Source of the DNA: Bacteroides uniformis
GTDB lineage: Bacteria > Bacteroidota > Bacteroidia > Bacteroidales > Bacteroidaceae
Length of the DNA: 64,000 nt
NCBI RefSeq assembly: GCF_025147485.1
Contig: NZ_CP102263.1
Location: 1,253,501 to 1,317,500, forward strand
Direction of reading: 5' to 3'
The notes beneath the pieces are model-generated. The model was not told the DNA's origin. It did no database searches and was given only the letters and a program-made list of their open reading frames with translations. Made by a program: the position numbers and the translations under genes. Positions 7,882-16,405 of this stretch are shown piece by piece (position 1 is the first letter of the stretch; the number at the start of each line of letters is the position of its first letter).

Positions 7882-9522
7882 ATGGAATCAAACAAGAAAT
7901 ACGTTATTGGTCTTGATTTTGGTACGGATTCTTGTCGTGCACTGGTAGTGGATACATATACTGGCCGTGAAATGGCTACGGGGGTAAGTTTTTACCCCCG
8001 TTGGAAAGCGGGGCTTTACTGCGATGCACACAACAATCGTTATCGCCAACATCCATTGGATTATATTGAATCCATGATAGAGGCTGTACATATAGCCTTA
8101 TCAGATTTGAAGGAAGAAGAGATTGCTTCTATTTGTGGATTATGTTTTGACACAACTGGTAGTACTCCTGCTTTAACCGATAAGGCAGGAATGCCATTAG
8201 CTTTATGTCCCGAGTTTGCAGAAGAACCGGATGCTATGTTTATTCTTTGGAAAGATCATACAGCTGTTCGAGAAGCTGAGCAAATCAATGCACTGATCAA
8301 TAAACGTAACCTTGATTATTTACTTTATGAAGGTGGTACTTATTCATCAGAATGGGTATGGTCAAAGGTTTTACATATTATCAACACAAACGTCGCTATA
8401 AAGGATGCTGCTTATGCTTGGGTAGAACATTGTGATTGGATGACCGGATTAGTAACTGGTAACACTATTCCGGAACAGATCTTTCGTAGCCGTTGTGCTG
8501 CTGGACATAAAGCAATGTGGCATGCCAGTTGGGGTCTTCCTTCCGGCGAAGTTCTCGAAGAACTTAATCCGGCCTTGAAGGAAATGCTCCCCCATCTGTT
8601 CACAGAAACCCACACCAGCGACACCAAGGCAGGGGAACTGACACCCGAGTGGGCAGACAGGCTTGGACTTCCCCAAGGAATCGCCGTGGCCGTGGGGGCG
8701 CTGGACGCCCATATGGGAGCCGTAGGCGCATCCGTCGCCCCGGGGATACTGACACGTATCATGGGAACATCCACCTGCGACATCATGGTTGCCGGCAAAG
8801 ACGAGGTAGGCGGACGCTGTATCAAGGGAATCTGCGGCCAGGTGGACGGTTCGGTGCTTCCGGGATTCATCGGTTTCGAAGCCGGACAGTCGGCTTTCGG
8901 AGACATCTACGCCTGGTTCAGGAAGATGCTGGCATGGACACTGAAAGATATCCCCGGAGGGGAGGCCAGGCAGAAAGTTCTGGACGGCATGCTGGTGGAA
9001 CTCACCCGTGAGGCCCAGGACATGGAACCCTCCGAGGACGGTGTTGTCGCCCTGGACTGGATGAACGGCCGCCGTACCCCCGATGCGGACCAGAACGTGA
9101 AGGGTGCCGTTGCGGGACTCACGCTGGGTACCAGCGCCCCGGAAATATTCCGTGCGCTGGTGGAAGCCACCGCCTTCGGTTCCCGCCGTATTGTGGAGCA
9201 TATGAAGGGCCAGGGGCTGCGCATTGATTCGGTCAATGCCATCGGAGGTATCAGCAAGAAGGCGCCCTTCGTGATGCAGACGCTGGCGGACGTGCTGGAC
9301 ATGCCCATCCGTGTGGTACGCTCGGAACAGACCTGTGCCTTGGGAGCGGCAATGTTCGCGGCAGTTGCCGCAGGGGTGTACAAGGATATCAACGAGGCGA
9401 CAAGGCACATGGGGTCGGACATCGAGGCTGAATACCGGCCGGATGAGAAAAGAACCCTCATCTACGAAAAAATATACAAGAAATATCTTGAACTGGCAAA
9501 ACTTGCTGAAACCATTAACTAA
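7882..9522 (+). CDS. Ribulokinase-family (FGGY, AraB-type) carbohydrate kinase
   Basis: A 546-residue cytoplasmic kinase of the ribulokinase length class. It has the N-terminal phosphate-binding motif (IGLDFGTDSCRALVVD, residues 9-24), ribulokinase-like segments CDAHNNRYRQHPLDY and GGTYSSEWVWSKV, the AGHKAMWH motif near 210, GALDAHMGAVG near 273 and a C-terminal AIGGISKKAPFVMQ segment. It probably makes D-ribulose 5-phosphate from the product of FucI, feeding the pentose phosphate pathway directly. L-fuculose or L-ribulose are alternatives. The gene is a composition mosaic: codons 1-215 are AT-leaning like the genes before it. From 8528 on it is strongly GC-rich, exactly where the inverted repeat with 1-738 begins. 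The junction is in frame and the protein looks complete. Confidence 0.88.
   Translation: MESNKKYVIGLDFGTDSCRALVVDTYTGREMATGVSFYPRWKAGLYCDAHNNRYRQHPLDYIESMIEAVHIALSDLKEEEIASICGLCFDTTGSTPALTDKAGMPLALCPEFAEEPDAMFILWKDHTAVREAEQINALINKRNLDYLLYEGGTYSSEWVWSKVLHIINTNVAIKDAAYAWVEHCDWMTGLVTGNTIPEQIFRSRCAAGHKAMWHASWGLPSGEVLEELNPALKEMLPHLFTETHTSDTKAGELTPEWADRLGLPQGIAVAVGALDAHMGAVGASVAPGILTRIMGTSTCDIMVAGKDEVGGRCIKGICGQVDGSVLPGFIGFEAGQSAFGDIYAWFRKMLAWTLKDIPGGEARQKVLDGMLVELTREAQDMEPSEDGVVALDWMNGRRTPDADQNVKGAVAGLTLGTSAPEIFRALVEATAFGSRRIVEHMKGQGLRIDSVNAIGGISKKAPFVMQTLADVLDMPIRVVRSEQTCALGAAMFAAVAAGVYKDINEATRHMGSDIEAEYRPDEKRTLIYEKIYKKYLELAKLAETIN
8528..9265. repeat. Right arm of 738-bp inverted repeat
   Basis: Pairs with 1-738 in opposite orientation. 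It covers kinase codons 216-461, and the intervening segment is 739-8527. Because the left arm probably runs past position 1, the right arm may extend further right, into or beyond the rest of the kinase gene. Confidence 0.93.
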
Positions 9523-9550
9523 GTATACAAACCATTAATCTATTTAAAAC

Positions 9551-10732
9551 ATGAGAATCAAATCATTAATTTTGGCGGCCTTATGCATGGTCACCGTGGG
9601 TGCTTACGCCCAAAGCAACTACCCGTTCAACGGTCTGGACATGAACATGGGCAACCTGTCAAGACTGTCCGATGCGAAGACACGTTCCATCAGTCCCGAG
9701 AACTTCACGGGTGAGAAGGGCAAGGGCGGCATGGCCGACCCGGTCAGGGACAAGGACCAGCGGAATGTGGCCAACGCCCACCATGCGGCCAAAGACCTAG
9801 GCAAGGGTTGGAAGGTAAACCCCTTCATCATCGTGAAACCGGGAGAGACAATCACGATTGCGGAGATCGAGGGTCCGGGAGCCATCCAGCAGATCTGGAT
9901 GACACCGACCGGGAACTGGCGCTTCTCCATCCTGAGAATGTACTGGGACGACGAGAAGGAGCCTTCCGTCGAATGTCCGGTGGGTGACTTCTTCTGCAGC
10001 GCATACAATGAATATGCACAGCTCTCCTCACTGGCCGTCTGCGTGAATCCGGGCAGCGCCTTCAACTGCTACTGGAAGATGCCTTTCCGCAAGAAAGCCC
10101 GTATCACGCTGGAAAACATCAACACCGCCGAGGAGATGCGCCTGTACTACCAGGTCAACTACACCCTGACGGAAGTTCCCGAGGACGAGGCCTACTTCCA
10201 CGCGCAGTTCCGCCGCTCCAACCCGACCCAAGGGTCGCTGCACACATTAATCGACGGAGTGAAGGGCAAGGGACAGTACGTGGGCACATACATGGCATGG
10301 CGCGTGAACGACAACTGCTGGTGGGGGGAAGGCGAGATCAAGTTCTACATGGACGGCGACAAGGAATACCCGACCATCTGCGGGACAGGGGCCGAGGACT
10401 ACTTCTGCGGCTCGTACAATTTCGAGAACCAGAAGACGCGCCGGTACCAGGAGTTCACCACCCCTTACGCCGGCATGCACCAGGTGATCCGTCCCGACGG
10501 GCTGTACCGTGCGGTGACAGCTTTCGGGCTATACCGCTGGCACATACTAGACCCGGTGCGATTCGACAAGGACCTGAAGGTAACCATACAGGACCTGGGA
10601 TGGCGCCACGACGGACGCTACAACAACCAGAAGTCGGACATCTCCTCGACCACCTTCTGGTACCAGACCGAGCCGCATGCAAGATTCCCAAGTCTTCCGA
10701 ACAAGGACGAACTCGAAATACCAAGATGGTAA
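9551..10732 (+). CDS. GH172 (DUF2961) exo-D-arabinofuranosidase candidate 1
   Basis: A 393-residue secreted enzyme with a signal peptide ending near AYA-Q (residue 20). It is the short, single-domain form of the DUF2961 jelly-roll family, now GH172. Characterised members act on alpha-D-arabinofuranosides or alpha-D-fructofuranosides with retention. The expected pair of glutamates is present: E260 in WWGEGEIKFYMDG and E282 in GTGAEDYF, 22 residues apart. It lies 28 bases after the kinase gene and shares that gene's high GC, unlike the SusC gene that follows, so both may have arrived together. Predicted to remove terminal alpha-D-arabinofuranose in the periplasm. Confidence 0.88.
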   Translation: MRIKSLILAALCMVTVGAYAQSNYPFNGLDMNMGNLSRLSDAKTRSISPENFTGEKGKGGMADPVRDKDQRNVANAHHAAKDLGKGWKVNPFIIVKPGETITIAEIEGPGAIQQIWMTPTGNWRFSILRMYWDDEKEPSVECPVGDFFCSAYNEYAQLSSLAVCVNPGSAFNCYWKMPFRKKARITLENINTAEEMRLYYQVNYTLTEVPEDEAYFHAQFRRSNPTQGSLHTLIDGVKGKGQYVGTYMAWRVNDNCWWGEGEIKFYMDGDKEYPTICGTGAEDYFCGSYNFENQKTRRYQEFTTPYAGMHQVIRPDGLYRAVTAFGLYRWHILDPVRFDKDLKVTIQDLGWRHDGRYNNQKSDISSTTFWYQTEPHARFPSLPNKDELEIPRW

Positions 10733-10758
10733 GAATGAGAGTTTAAGATATAGAAGCT

Positions 10759-10796
10759 GTGCAGTACAATTTCTGGTAAGATGAATTGTACTGCAC
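10759..10796. promoter_or_regulatory. Perfect 13-bp inverted repeat upstream of susC 1
   Basis: GTGCAGTACAATT at 10759-10771 is the exact reverse complement of 10784-10796, with a 12-base spacer. There is no T-run, so it is more likely an intra-operon RNA hairpin or an operator than a terminator. It sits where composition returns to AT-rich before the SusC gene. A related core (GCAGT and ACTGC) recurs in the hairpin at 16322-16382. Confidence 0.55.
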
Positions 10797-10832
10797 GGTA
10801 GATGAATAGTTATTAACCTTTTTATTTATATT

Positions 10833-13800
10833 ATGAAATATTTCAAAAGAAATGGTTTCGTAGCATTGGTATCAATGCTATCATTGGCAGCTTATGCAGA
10901 AGATATTCTACCTCTTTCTGTGGCCGGATCGGAGACAAAAGAATTTATTCAAGCATCTGGATATGGCATAGATACTTCTAACATGATTCAACAAGAGAGG
11001 ATAATACAAGGAACGGTTTTGGAAGAAGGAACCAATGAACCTCTTATTGGAGTGAATGTCGTTGTTAAAGGAACTACTATCGGTACCACGACTGATATTG
11101 ATGGAAAATACTCTATAAAAATACCTTCTGATAAAGCGGTATTGGTTTTTTCATATATTGGTCAAAAAACAGAAGAATATTCGGTTAAAGGCTTGAGTCT
11201 TTTGAATGTTGTCATGAAGAGTGATGCTACAATGTTGTCAGAAGTTGTGGTATACACCGGTTATATGACACAGAAGAAAGCTGATTTGACAGGTTCCGTT
11301 GCAATGGCAAGTGCGAGTGATTTAAAGAAGAATGCTTCTGCCAATGCCATGAAGTCATTGCAAGGAAAGATGGCCGGTGTGCATATTACTACAAACGGTG
11401 GTAATCCTGCTGAAGGAGCTACGGTGCAGATTCGTGGATTGTCTTCTCTTTCGGGAGGAGTTAAGCCTTTAATAGTTTTGGACGGTATGCCTACTGAGAA
11501 TTTGAATCTTCGTGATATAAATGCTGGTGATATTGAATCTATTCAAGTGTTGAAAGATGCTGCGTCTGCCTCTATTTATGGTGCAAGGGCTTCCGGTGGT
11601 GTTATTTTGATCCAGACGAAAAAAGGTCAGGCAGGTAAGACAAGCATTGAGTATAACGGTAGTGTTTCCATAAATACAGTATTGAACAAACCTGCTTTAA
11701 TGAATGCCGAGCAATATGGTAGAGCGGCATTCCAAGCTCAAGCTTATGATGAAAGAGTATATGGTACTTCTATTTCCTTGCCTTCGGCTTATGATTATAC
11801 ATGGCATCGAGGTGATAATGGAATGGCCGTGCTGGACGGGGTTAAAGTAGCGGAATTCCTTAATGCAGACCAAACTGTAAGAGGGAGTGATACAGATTGG
11901 ATGGGAGAAGTTTTTCAGACCGCTGTTTCCCATAATCATCAGTTGACTATTTCCAATGGTTCTGAGAAATCCAAAAGTTTGTTTTCATTGGGTTATTTCA
12001 ACAATGAAGGTACACAGATACATACATTCTTCAGACAATATTCGGTACGTGCCAATACAGAATATAGTTTGATAAAAAATCGTTTGAAAGTTGGCGAAAA
12101 TCTAGCTGTGTCTTATTTGCAGTATAGAGACCAAAGTGAAACATGGTGGGCAATGATTAATCCTCCCGCTTCTCCTGTATATGATGAAAATGGAGGATGG
12201 GCTGGTGCTCCGGGTTTTGATGATTTTACCAATCCCGTTCGATTATTGAAAATGAATAAGGATAACATCAATAATTATGTGAAGATTATCGGCAATATTT
12301 TCCTTGATTTGAATATTTGGAAAGGTATTTCGGCAAGAACCCAGTTTGGCCTTGATTATGGCAATGCTTATAATCGTGCTGTTGATGGCGTTTGGTCGGA
12401 AACAGGAGGAAGAAACAGTGATGGAGAAAATTATGTGGGCAGTTATCAATCACATCCGTTGAGCTATGTATGGACTAACACTTTGTCATATACATTGAGT
12501 ACCGGTAAACACAATTTGGATGTTGTATTGGGTACTGAAGCAACCAGATTCGTTCAAGAAGGGTTTTCTGCAAGAAGGGAAGGCATTTATCTGGAAGATA
12601 GAGATTTTGCACATATTGGTGTAACTACCGGAGAGAAATATAACTTAGGTAGTTCGGCAGATGAGTATACTTATTTCTCTTTGTTCGGCAAGGCCAATTA
12701 TGTTTATAACGGAAAGTACTTGTTGTCCGCTACTGTTCGCCGTGACGGTTCTTCTTTATTCGGTGAAAATAACCGCTATGCTACTTTTCCCGCTTTCTCC
12801 GCCGGTTGGAGAATCAAGGATGAAGCTTTTATGGAAGATTTTGACTTCTTGTCCGACCTTAAGTTGCGTGCCAGCTGGGGAGCGAACGGAAGTGTGCAAG
12901 GCCTTCCGAGAGGGTATACTACCACTCCGTTTACGACAGATTATTTTGGAACATCTTATCCCATTCAGGGTAATGAGAGCGGTCCCTTGTATTCCGGTTA
13001 TAGCAGGACCTGGCTTGGTAATCCTGACTTGAAGTGGGAAACTACTACGCAGACGGATTTGGCTGTTGACTTCGGATTTTTCGACCAACGTCTTACGGGC
13101 TCTTTAGGCTACTATTTCAAGAAAACAAAGGATGTTCTTGTGCAGACTCCTTATATCGCCGTAATGGGAGAGGGGGGAGAACCTTGGATCAATGGTGCAA
13201 GTATGAACAATCGAGGTCTTGAATTTGAAGTTAGCTTTAGAAGTGACCCAAGCGCCGAATTCCAATATACTATTTCTGCAAATGTAGGTACTTACAAGAC
13301 AAAATTGACGGAACTTCCTGAAAACGTGATTAATAAATATCCGGGAGATGGCGTTCGTGATTTCGTGATCGGTAGGTCTCCCAATGTGTTTTATGGTCTT
13401 GTGGCTGATGGAATTTTCAAGACACAAGAAGAAGTGGATAACCATGCCGAACAACCCGGAAAAGCTGTTGGCCGAATTCGTTATAAGGATTTGGATGGTG
13501 ATGGTCGCGTGGATGAATTGACCGACAGGACATATATCGGTACAGCCGATCCGGATTTCTTTGGAGGAATCACTTTCGATTTCAGGTATCGTAATTTTGA
13601 TTTGAATATGTTCTTCCAAGGTGTATTCGGCAATCAGGTAAGTAATGATTGGAAACGTCAGAGTGATTTCTGGCATATATCAGGTTCCGTTCCTGTCGGA
13701 AAAAATCATCCGACCAGATTATTGGATGCCTGGTCGTTCGACAATCCAGATTCGGATATTCCGGCTATGACAAATGTGATGACCAATAATGAACAGAGAA

Positions 13801-14051
13801 TGTCTACTTATTATATAGAAGACGGTTCTTACTTGAAGTTGAGAAATATAGAATTGGGTTATACTTTTCCTGCTAAAGTCACCAATAAGATGATGATGAA
13901 GAATCTGAGAGTATACGCTTCTGCAAGAAACGTCTTTACCTTGAAGAAATTCTGGGGAGGTGACCAATTTACAAGTTTTGATCCGGAAATGTCCGGCTAT
14001 GGATATTTGACCCCGTTTACAATGACTTTCGGGCTTAATGTTACATTTTAA
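10833..14051 (+). CDS. SusC-like TonB-dependent outer-membrane transporter 1
   Basis: A 1072-residue SusC-family transporter. A signal peptide (about residues 1-22) is followed by a carboxypeptidase-regulatory-like domain at about 58-130 (GTVLEEGTNEPLIGVNVVVKG). The plug domain holds VQIRGLSSLSGGVKPLIVLDG near 200 and the SusC hallmark SIQVLKDAASASIYGARASGGVI near 237-260. The rest is a 22-strand-type beta-barrel ending in a terminal phenylalanine (GLNVTF). With the SusD gene 13 bases downstream it should import oligosaccharides across the outer membrane. The next enzymes are GH183 and GH116, so D-arabinan fragments are the likely cargo. Codon use is AT-rich compared with the gene just before it. 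Confidence 0.95.
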   Translation: MKYFKRNGFVALVSMLSLAAYAEDILPLSVAGSETKEFIQASGYGIDTSNMIQQERIIQGTVLEEGTNEPLIGVNVVVKGTTIGTTTDIDGKYSIKIPSDKAVLVFSYIGQKTEEYSVKGLSLLNVVMKSDATMLSEVVVYTGYMTQKKADLTGSVAMASASDLKKNASANAMKSLQGKMAGVHITTNGGNPAEGATVQIRGLSSLSGGVKPLIVLDGMPTENLNLRDINAGDIESIQVLKDAASASIYGARASGGVILIQTKKGQAGKTSIEYNGSVSINTVLNKPALMNAEQYGRAAFQAQAYDERVYGTSISLPSAYDYTWHRGDNGMAVLDGVKVAEFLNADQTVRGSDTDWMGEVFQTAVSHNHQLTISNGSEKSKSLFSLGYFNNEGTQIHTFFRQYSVRANTEYSLIKNRLKVGENLAVSYLQYRDQSETWWAMINPPASPVYDENGGWAGAPGFDDFTNPVRLLKMNKDNINNYVKIIGNIFLDLNIWKGISARTQFGLDYGNAYNRAVDGVWSETGGRNSDGENYVGSYQSHPLSYVWTNTLSYTLSTGKHNLDVVLGTEATRFVQEGFSARREGIYLEDRDFAHIGVTTGEKYNLGSSADEYTYFSLFGKANYVYNGKYLLSATVRRDGSSLFGENNRYATFPAFSAGWRIKDEAFMEDFDFLSDLKLRASWGANGSVQGLPRGYTTTPFTTDYFGTSYPIQGNESGPLYSGYSRTWLGNPDLKWETTTQTDLAVDFGFFDQRLTGSLGYYFKKTKDVLVQTPYIAVMGEGGEPWINGASMNNRGLEFEVSFRSDPSAEFQYTISANVGTYKTKLTELPENVINKYPGDGVRDFVIGRSPNVFYGLVADGIFKTQEEVDNHAEQPGKAVGRIRYKDLDGDGRVDELTDRTYIGTADPDFFGGITFDFRYRNFDLNMFFQGVFGNQVSNDWKRQSDFWHISGSVPVGKNHPTRLLDAWSFDNPDSDIPAMTNVMTNNEQRMSTYYIEDGSYLKLRNIELGYTFPAKVTNKMMMKNLRVYASARNVFTLKKFWGGDQFTSFDPEMSGYGYLTPFTMTFGLNVTF

Positions 14052-14064
14052 TTAGAAAAACACA

Positions 14065-15873
14065 ATGAAAAAGTTTATATCATCATTATTAATCTTAACC
14101 GCAGCATTCGGTATGACCGGATGTGAGGACTTCCTACAAGTAAATCCGAAGCAGGTTTTGGATGAGAACCTGCTTGTCAAGCCAAGTGATATGGAAGGTT
14201 TTGTAACAGCTGCTTATGCAAGAATGACAGATATTCCGTCTTGGGATTCACCATTCTCACCTTGGTGGTCGGGTTCTCTTCGTTCTGACGACTCTTATAA
14301 AGGCGGTGGCGGTGTCTGGGACGGCGGCGACGGATGGGGATATATGGAAACCTTTGTGAATTTGACTCCTAACGGCTGGCCTATTGATTTCCCTTGGTAT
14401 GTTTCTTATCAGGTTATCCAGAGATGCAATACTGCAATCCAAAAAATGCAGCCCATTTCCGAAGACGATTTTCCAGTGAAGAATAGTCGAATGGGTGAAA
14501 TGCTGTTTCTTCGCGGATTTACTCATTTCAGACTGAAGGAGTTTTTCAAATATATGCCTTACATGGATGAAACCATAACGGGTACTTCTGCCGATTTTGA
14601 AGCTGTACCGAATAGGGACAAGAACTATCCGAATGACCAGTATTTGTGGGAGAGAATCCTCAAGGATTTCAAGGATGCAGAGTCATACCTTCCGGAAGTA
14701 CAGATAGATAAAGGAAGAATCACTAAGAATGCGGCAACGGCAATGGTTGCAAGGACATTGATGTTTATGGCTTATGAGCAAGATGAGAGACATCAGGTGA
14801 TTAATGTAAACAAAGAACGGCTGAATGAAGCTTTGATTTATCTGAACAAGTTGACGGAACAAGAAGGTAAAGCTTTGGACTTATGTAGCAATTTTGGTGA
14901 GAATTTCATGATTGAGTCTGATAACAATACGAAAGAATCCATTTGGGAGATTCAGTATTCTATCAATGATAATAGTTCTACTGGGGGTAAAATCAATAGA
15001 AGTGAAGGACTGAATCATCCGTGGAATTGGGGAGGTTTTCAGTGTTGTGGTTTCCATCATGCAAGCTATACAATGGGTAATGCTTTCAAGACTGGTGAAA
15101 ATGGATTACCGTTGTTTGATACCTATAATGATGATTGCTATGGTGATTACATAAAGAAAGCCGATGGTTCGGATGATATTACACTTGTAGATGCCGGTAA
15201 TAAGGCTTTCTTCGACCGCTACACTTTCGACCCTCGTTTCAGTCATACGATATGTGCACCCGGACAGCCTTGGAAGTATGACCCTTATTTGATTTTTGAG
15301 GCTCGTGGTATTCGTAATGGTGTTGAGTATGGTTATTTGAAATCTGTGAAGGAATTACCGCATCCTAATTGTGACTGTTTGCTGTACGATGGTTGGCAGT
15401 TTAACTCTATGAACAAGAGATTAATCAGATATGATGAAGTGATACTATGGAAAGCAGAAGTCCTAATTCAATTGGACAGACAAGATGAAGCTTTGCCTTT
15501 GATTAATAAAATTCGTCAGCGTGCCGCCAATAGTCTTGAGAATCTGAAAACTGCGGATGGAAGCTATATTCTGAACTACAAATGTGAGTTGTATAAACCT
15601 GGTGTGAATTGTACATGGACCAAAGAATTTGCATGGAAGGCCATGGAATGGGAAAACCGTCTTGAACTAGCTTGTGAAGGACGCCGTTTCTTCGACTTGC
15701 AGCGTTGGGGAACTCTGGAGAAAACGATGAATGCTTATTTTGCAGTGGAAAGAAATAGATTTGACTGGATGAATATAGCACGCTTTACTGCTGGTAGAGA
15801 TGAATTCTTCCCCATATCACAGGCTCAGATGAAGTGGGCAAAAGGTAATTATACACAAAATCCGGGATATTAA
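14065..15873 (+). CDS. SusD-like surface glycan-binding lipoprotein 1
   Basis: A 602-residue RagB/SusD-family protein. The lipobox has Cys20 (GMTGCEDF). An N-terminal TPR-type helical region is followed by the conserved C-terminal segments EWENRLELACEGRRFFDLQRWG (near 530) and a final QAQMKWAKGNYTQNPGY that matches the family's usual ending. It is the outer-membrane partner of the SusC protein encoded 13 bases upstream, capturing glycan at the surface and acting as lid over the barrel. Confidence 0.95.
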   Translation: MKKFISSLLILTAAFGMTGCEDFLQVNPKQVLDENLLVKPSDMEGFVTAAYARMTDIPSWDSPFSPWWSGSLRSDDSYKGGGGVWDGGDGWGYMETFVNLTPNGWPIDFPWYVSYQVIQRCNTAIQKMQPISEDDFPVKNSRMGEMLFLRGFTHFRLKEFFKYMPYMDETITGTSADFEAVPNRDKNYPNDQYLWERILKDFKDAESYLPEVQIDKGRITKNAATAMVARTLMFMAYEQDERHQVINVNKERLNEALIYLNKLTEQEGKALDLCSNFGENFMIESDNNTKESIWEIQYSINDNSSTGGKINRSEGLNHPWNWGGFQCCGFHHASYTMGNAFKTGENGLPLFDTYNDDCYGDYIKKADGSDDITLVDAGNKAFFDRYTFDPRFSHTICAPGQPWKYDPYLIFEARGIRNGVEYGYLKSVKELPHPNCDCLLYDGWQFNSMNKRLIRYDEVILWKAEVLIQLDRQDEALPLINKIRQRAANSLENLKTADGSYILNYKCELYKPGVNCTWTKEFAWKAMEWENRLELACEGRRFFDLQRWGTLEKTMNAYFAVERNRFDWMNIARFTAGRDEFFPISQAQMKWAKGNYTQNPGY

Positions 15874-15891
15874 TATTAAACTTTTAGAATT

Positions 15892-16311
15892 ATGATTATG
15901 AAAAATATAGTAAGAATATGCATGGTAATATTTACTTGTTTATTGTTTACTGGTTGTTACGACAGAGATGTTGTAGGCAGTAAAGGAACACATTATATTT
16001 TGCCTAAAGTGGAAAACCTTGATTATTCAGTACAAGGGAATACAGTGAAGTTGACATGGCAAATTCCAGATAATATACCTGATGAGTTTTTGAGGCCTCT
16101 TGAAGTAAGTATTCAGAAAGTGGAGAATGACATCTATAGAGATGTGATAACCATTGGTAATGAAGGGACATTTGCCGAAGGCATTGCAATCGATGCGAAT
16201 AAAAGGTACAGATTCGTTGTAAAATTGGTAGGAAACTTGACAGACGAAGTTGTAGAAACCGGAATATCCAGCAGAATATACTCCGAAGGTCAGGTAATTG
16301 ACATTCAATAA
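15892..16311 (+). CDS. Small lipoprotein, fibronectin-III-like
   Basis: A 139-residue protein with lipobox Cys22 (LLFTGCYD). The remaining 115 residues look like a single beta-sandwich of the FN3 type: VENLDYSVQGNTVKLTWQIPDN early on and IDANKRYRFVVKLVG late. It follows SusD by 18 bases, the position where PUL-encoded surface accessory proteins usually lie. A glycan-binding or structural role next to the SusCD complex is inferred. An alternative start lies two codons downstream. Confidence 0.75.
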   Translation: MIMKNIVRICMVIFTCLLFTGCYDRDVVGSKGTHYILPKVENLDYSVQGNTVKLTWQIPDNIPDEFLRPLEVSIQKVENDIYRDVITIGNEGTFAEGIAIDANKRYRFVVKLVGNLTDEVVETGISSRIYSEGQVIDIQ

Positions 16312-16321
16312 TTAAAGTTTG

Positions 16322-16382
16322 CTGTATCATAGATGCAGTCCGGTATTTCTATGCTTCCCGTGTACTGCATCTATAGATACAG
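16322..16382. terminator. Long intra-operon hairpin
   Basis: 16322-16339 (CTGTATCATAGATGCAGT) pairs with 16364-16382 over 18 bases with one bulge and a 24-base loop. No T-run follows. It lies in the 94-base gap between the small lipoprotein and the GH183 gene. It could be a transcript-processing or stability element separating the SusCD part from the enzyme part, or a weak terminator. Confidence 0.45.
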
Positions 16383-16405
16383 TAAACTGACTTAAAACAG
16401 ACGTT

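Noticed and set aside
8449..9408. Long minus-strand open frame (about 319 codons) opposite the kinase
   Set aside because: It lies in a GC-rich segment of a well-supported kinase gene; the translation has no recognisable domain and is a shadow of GC-rich codons.
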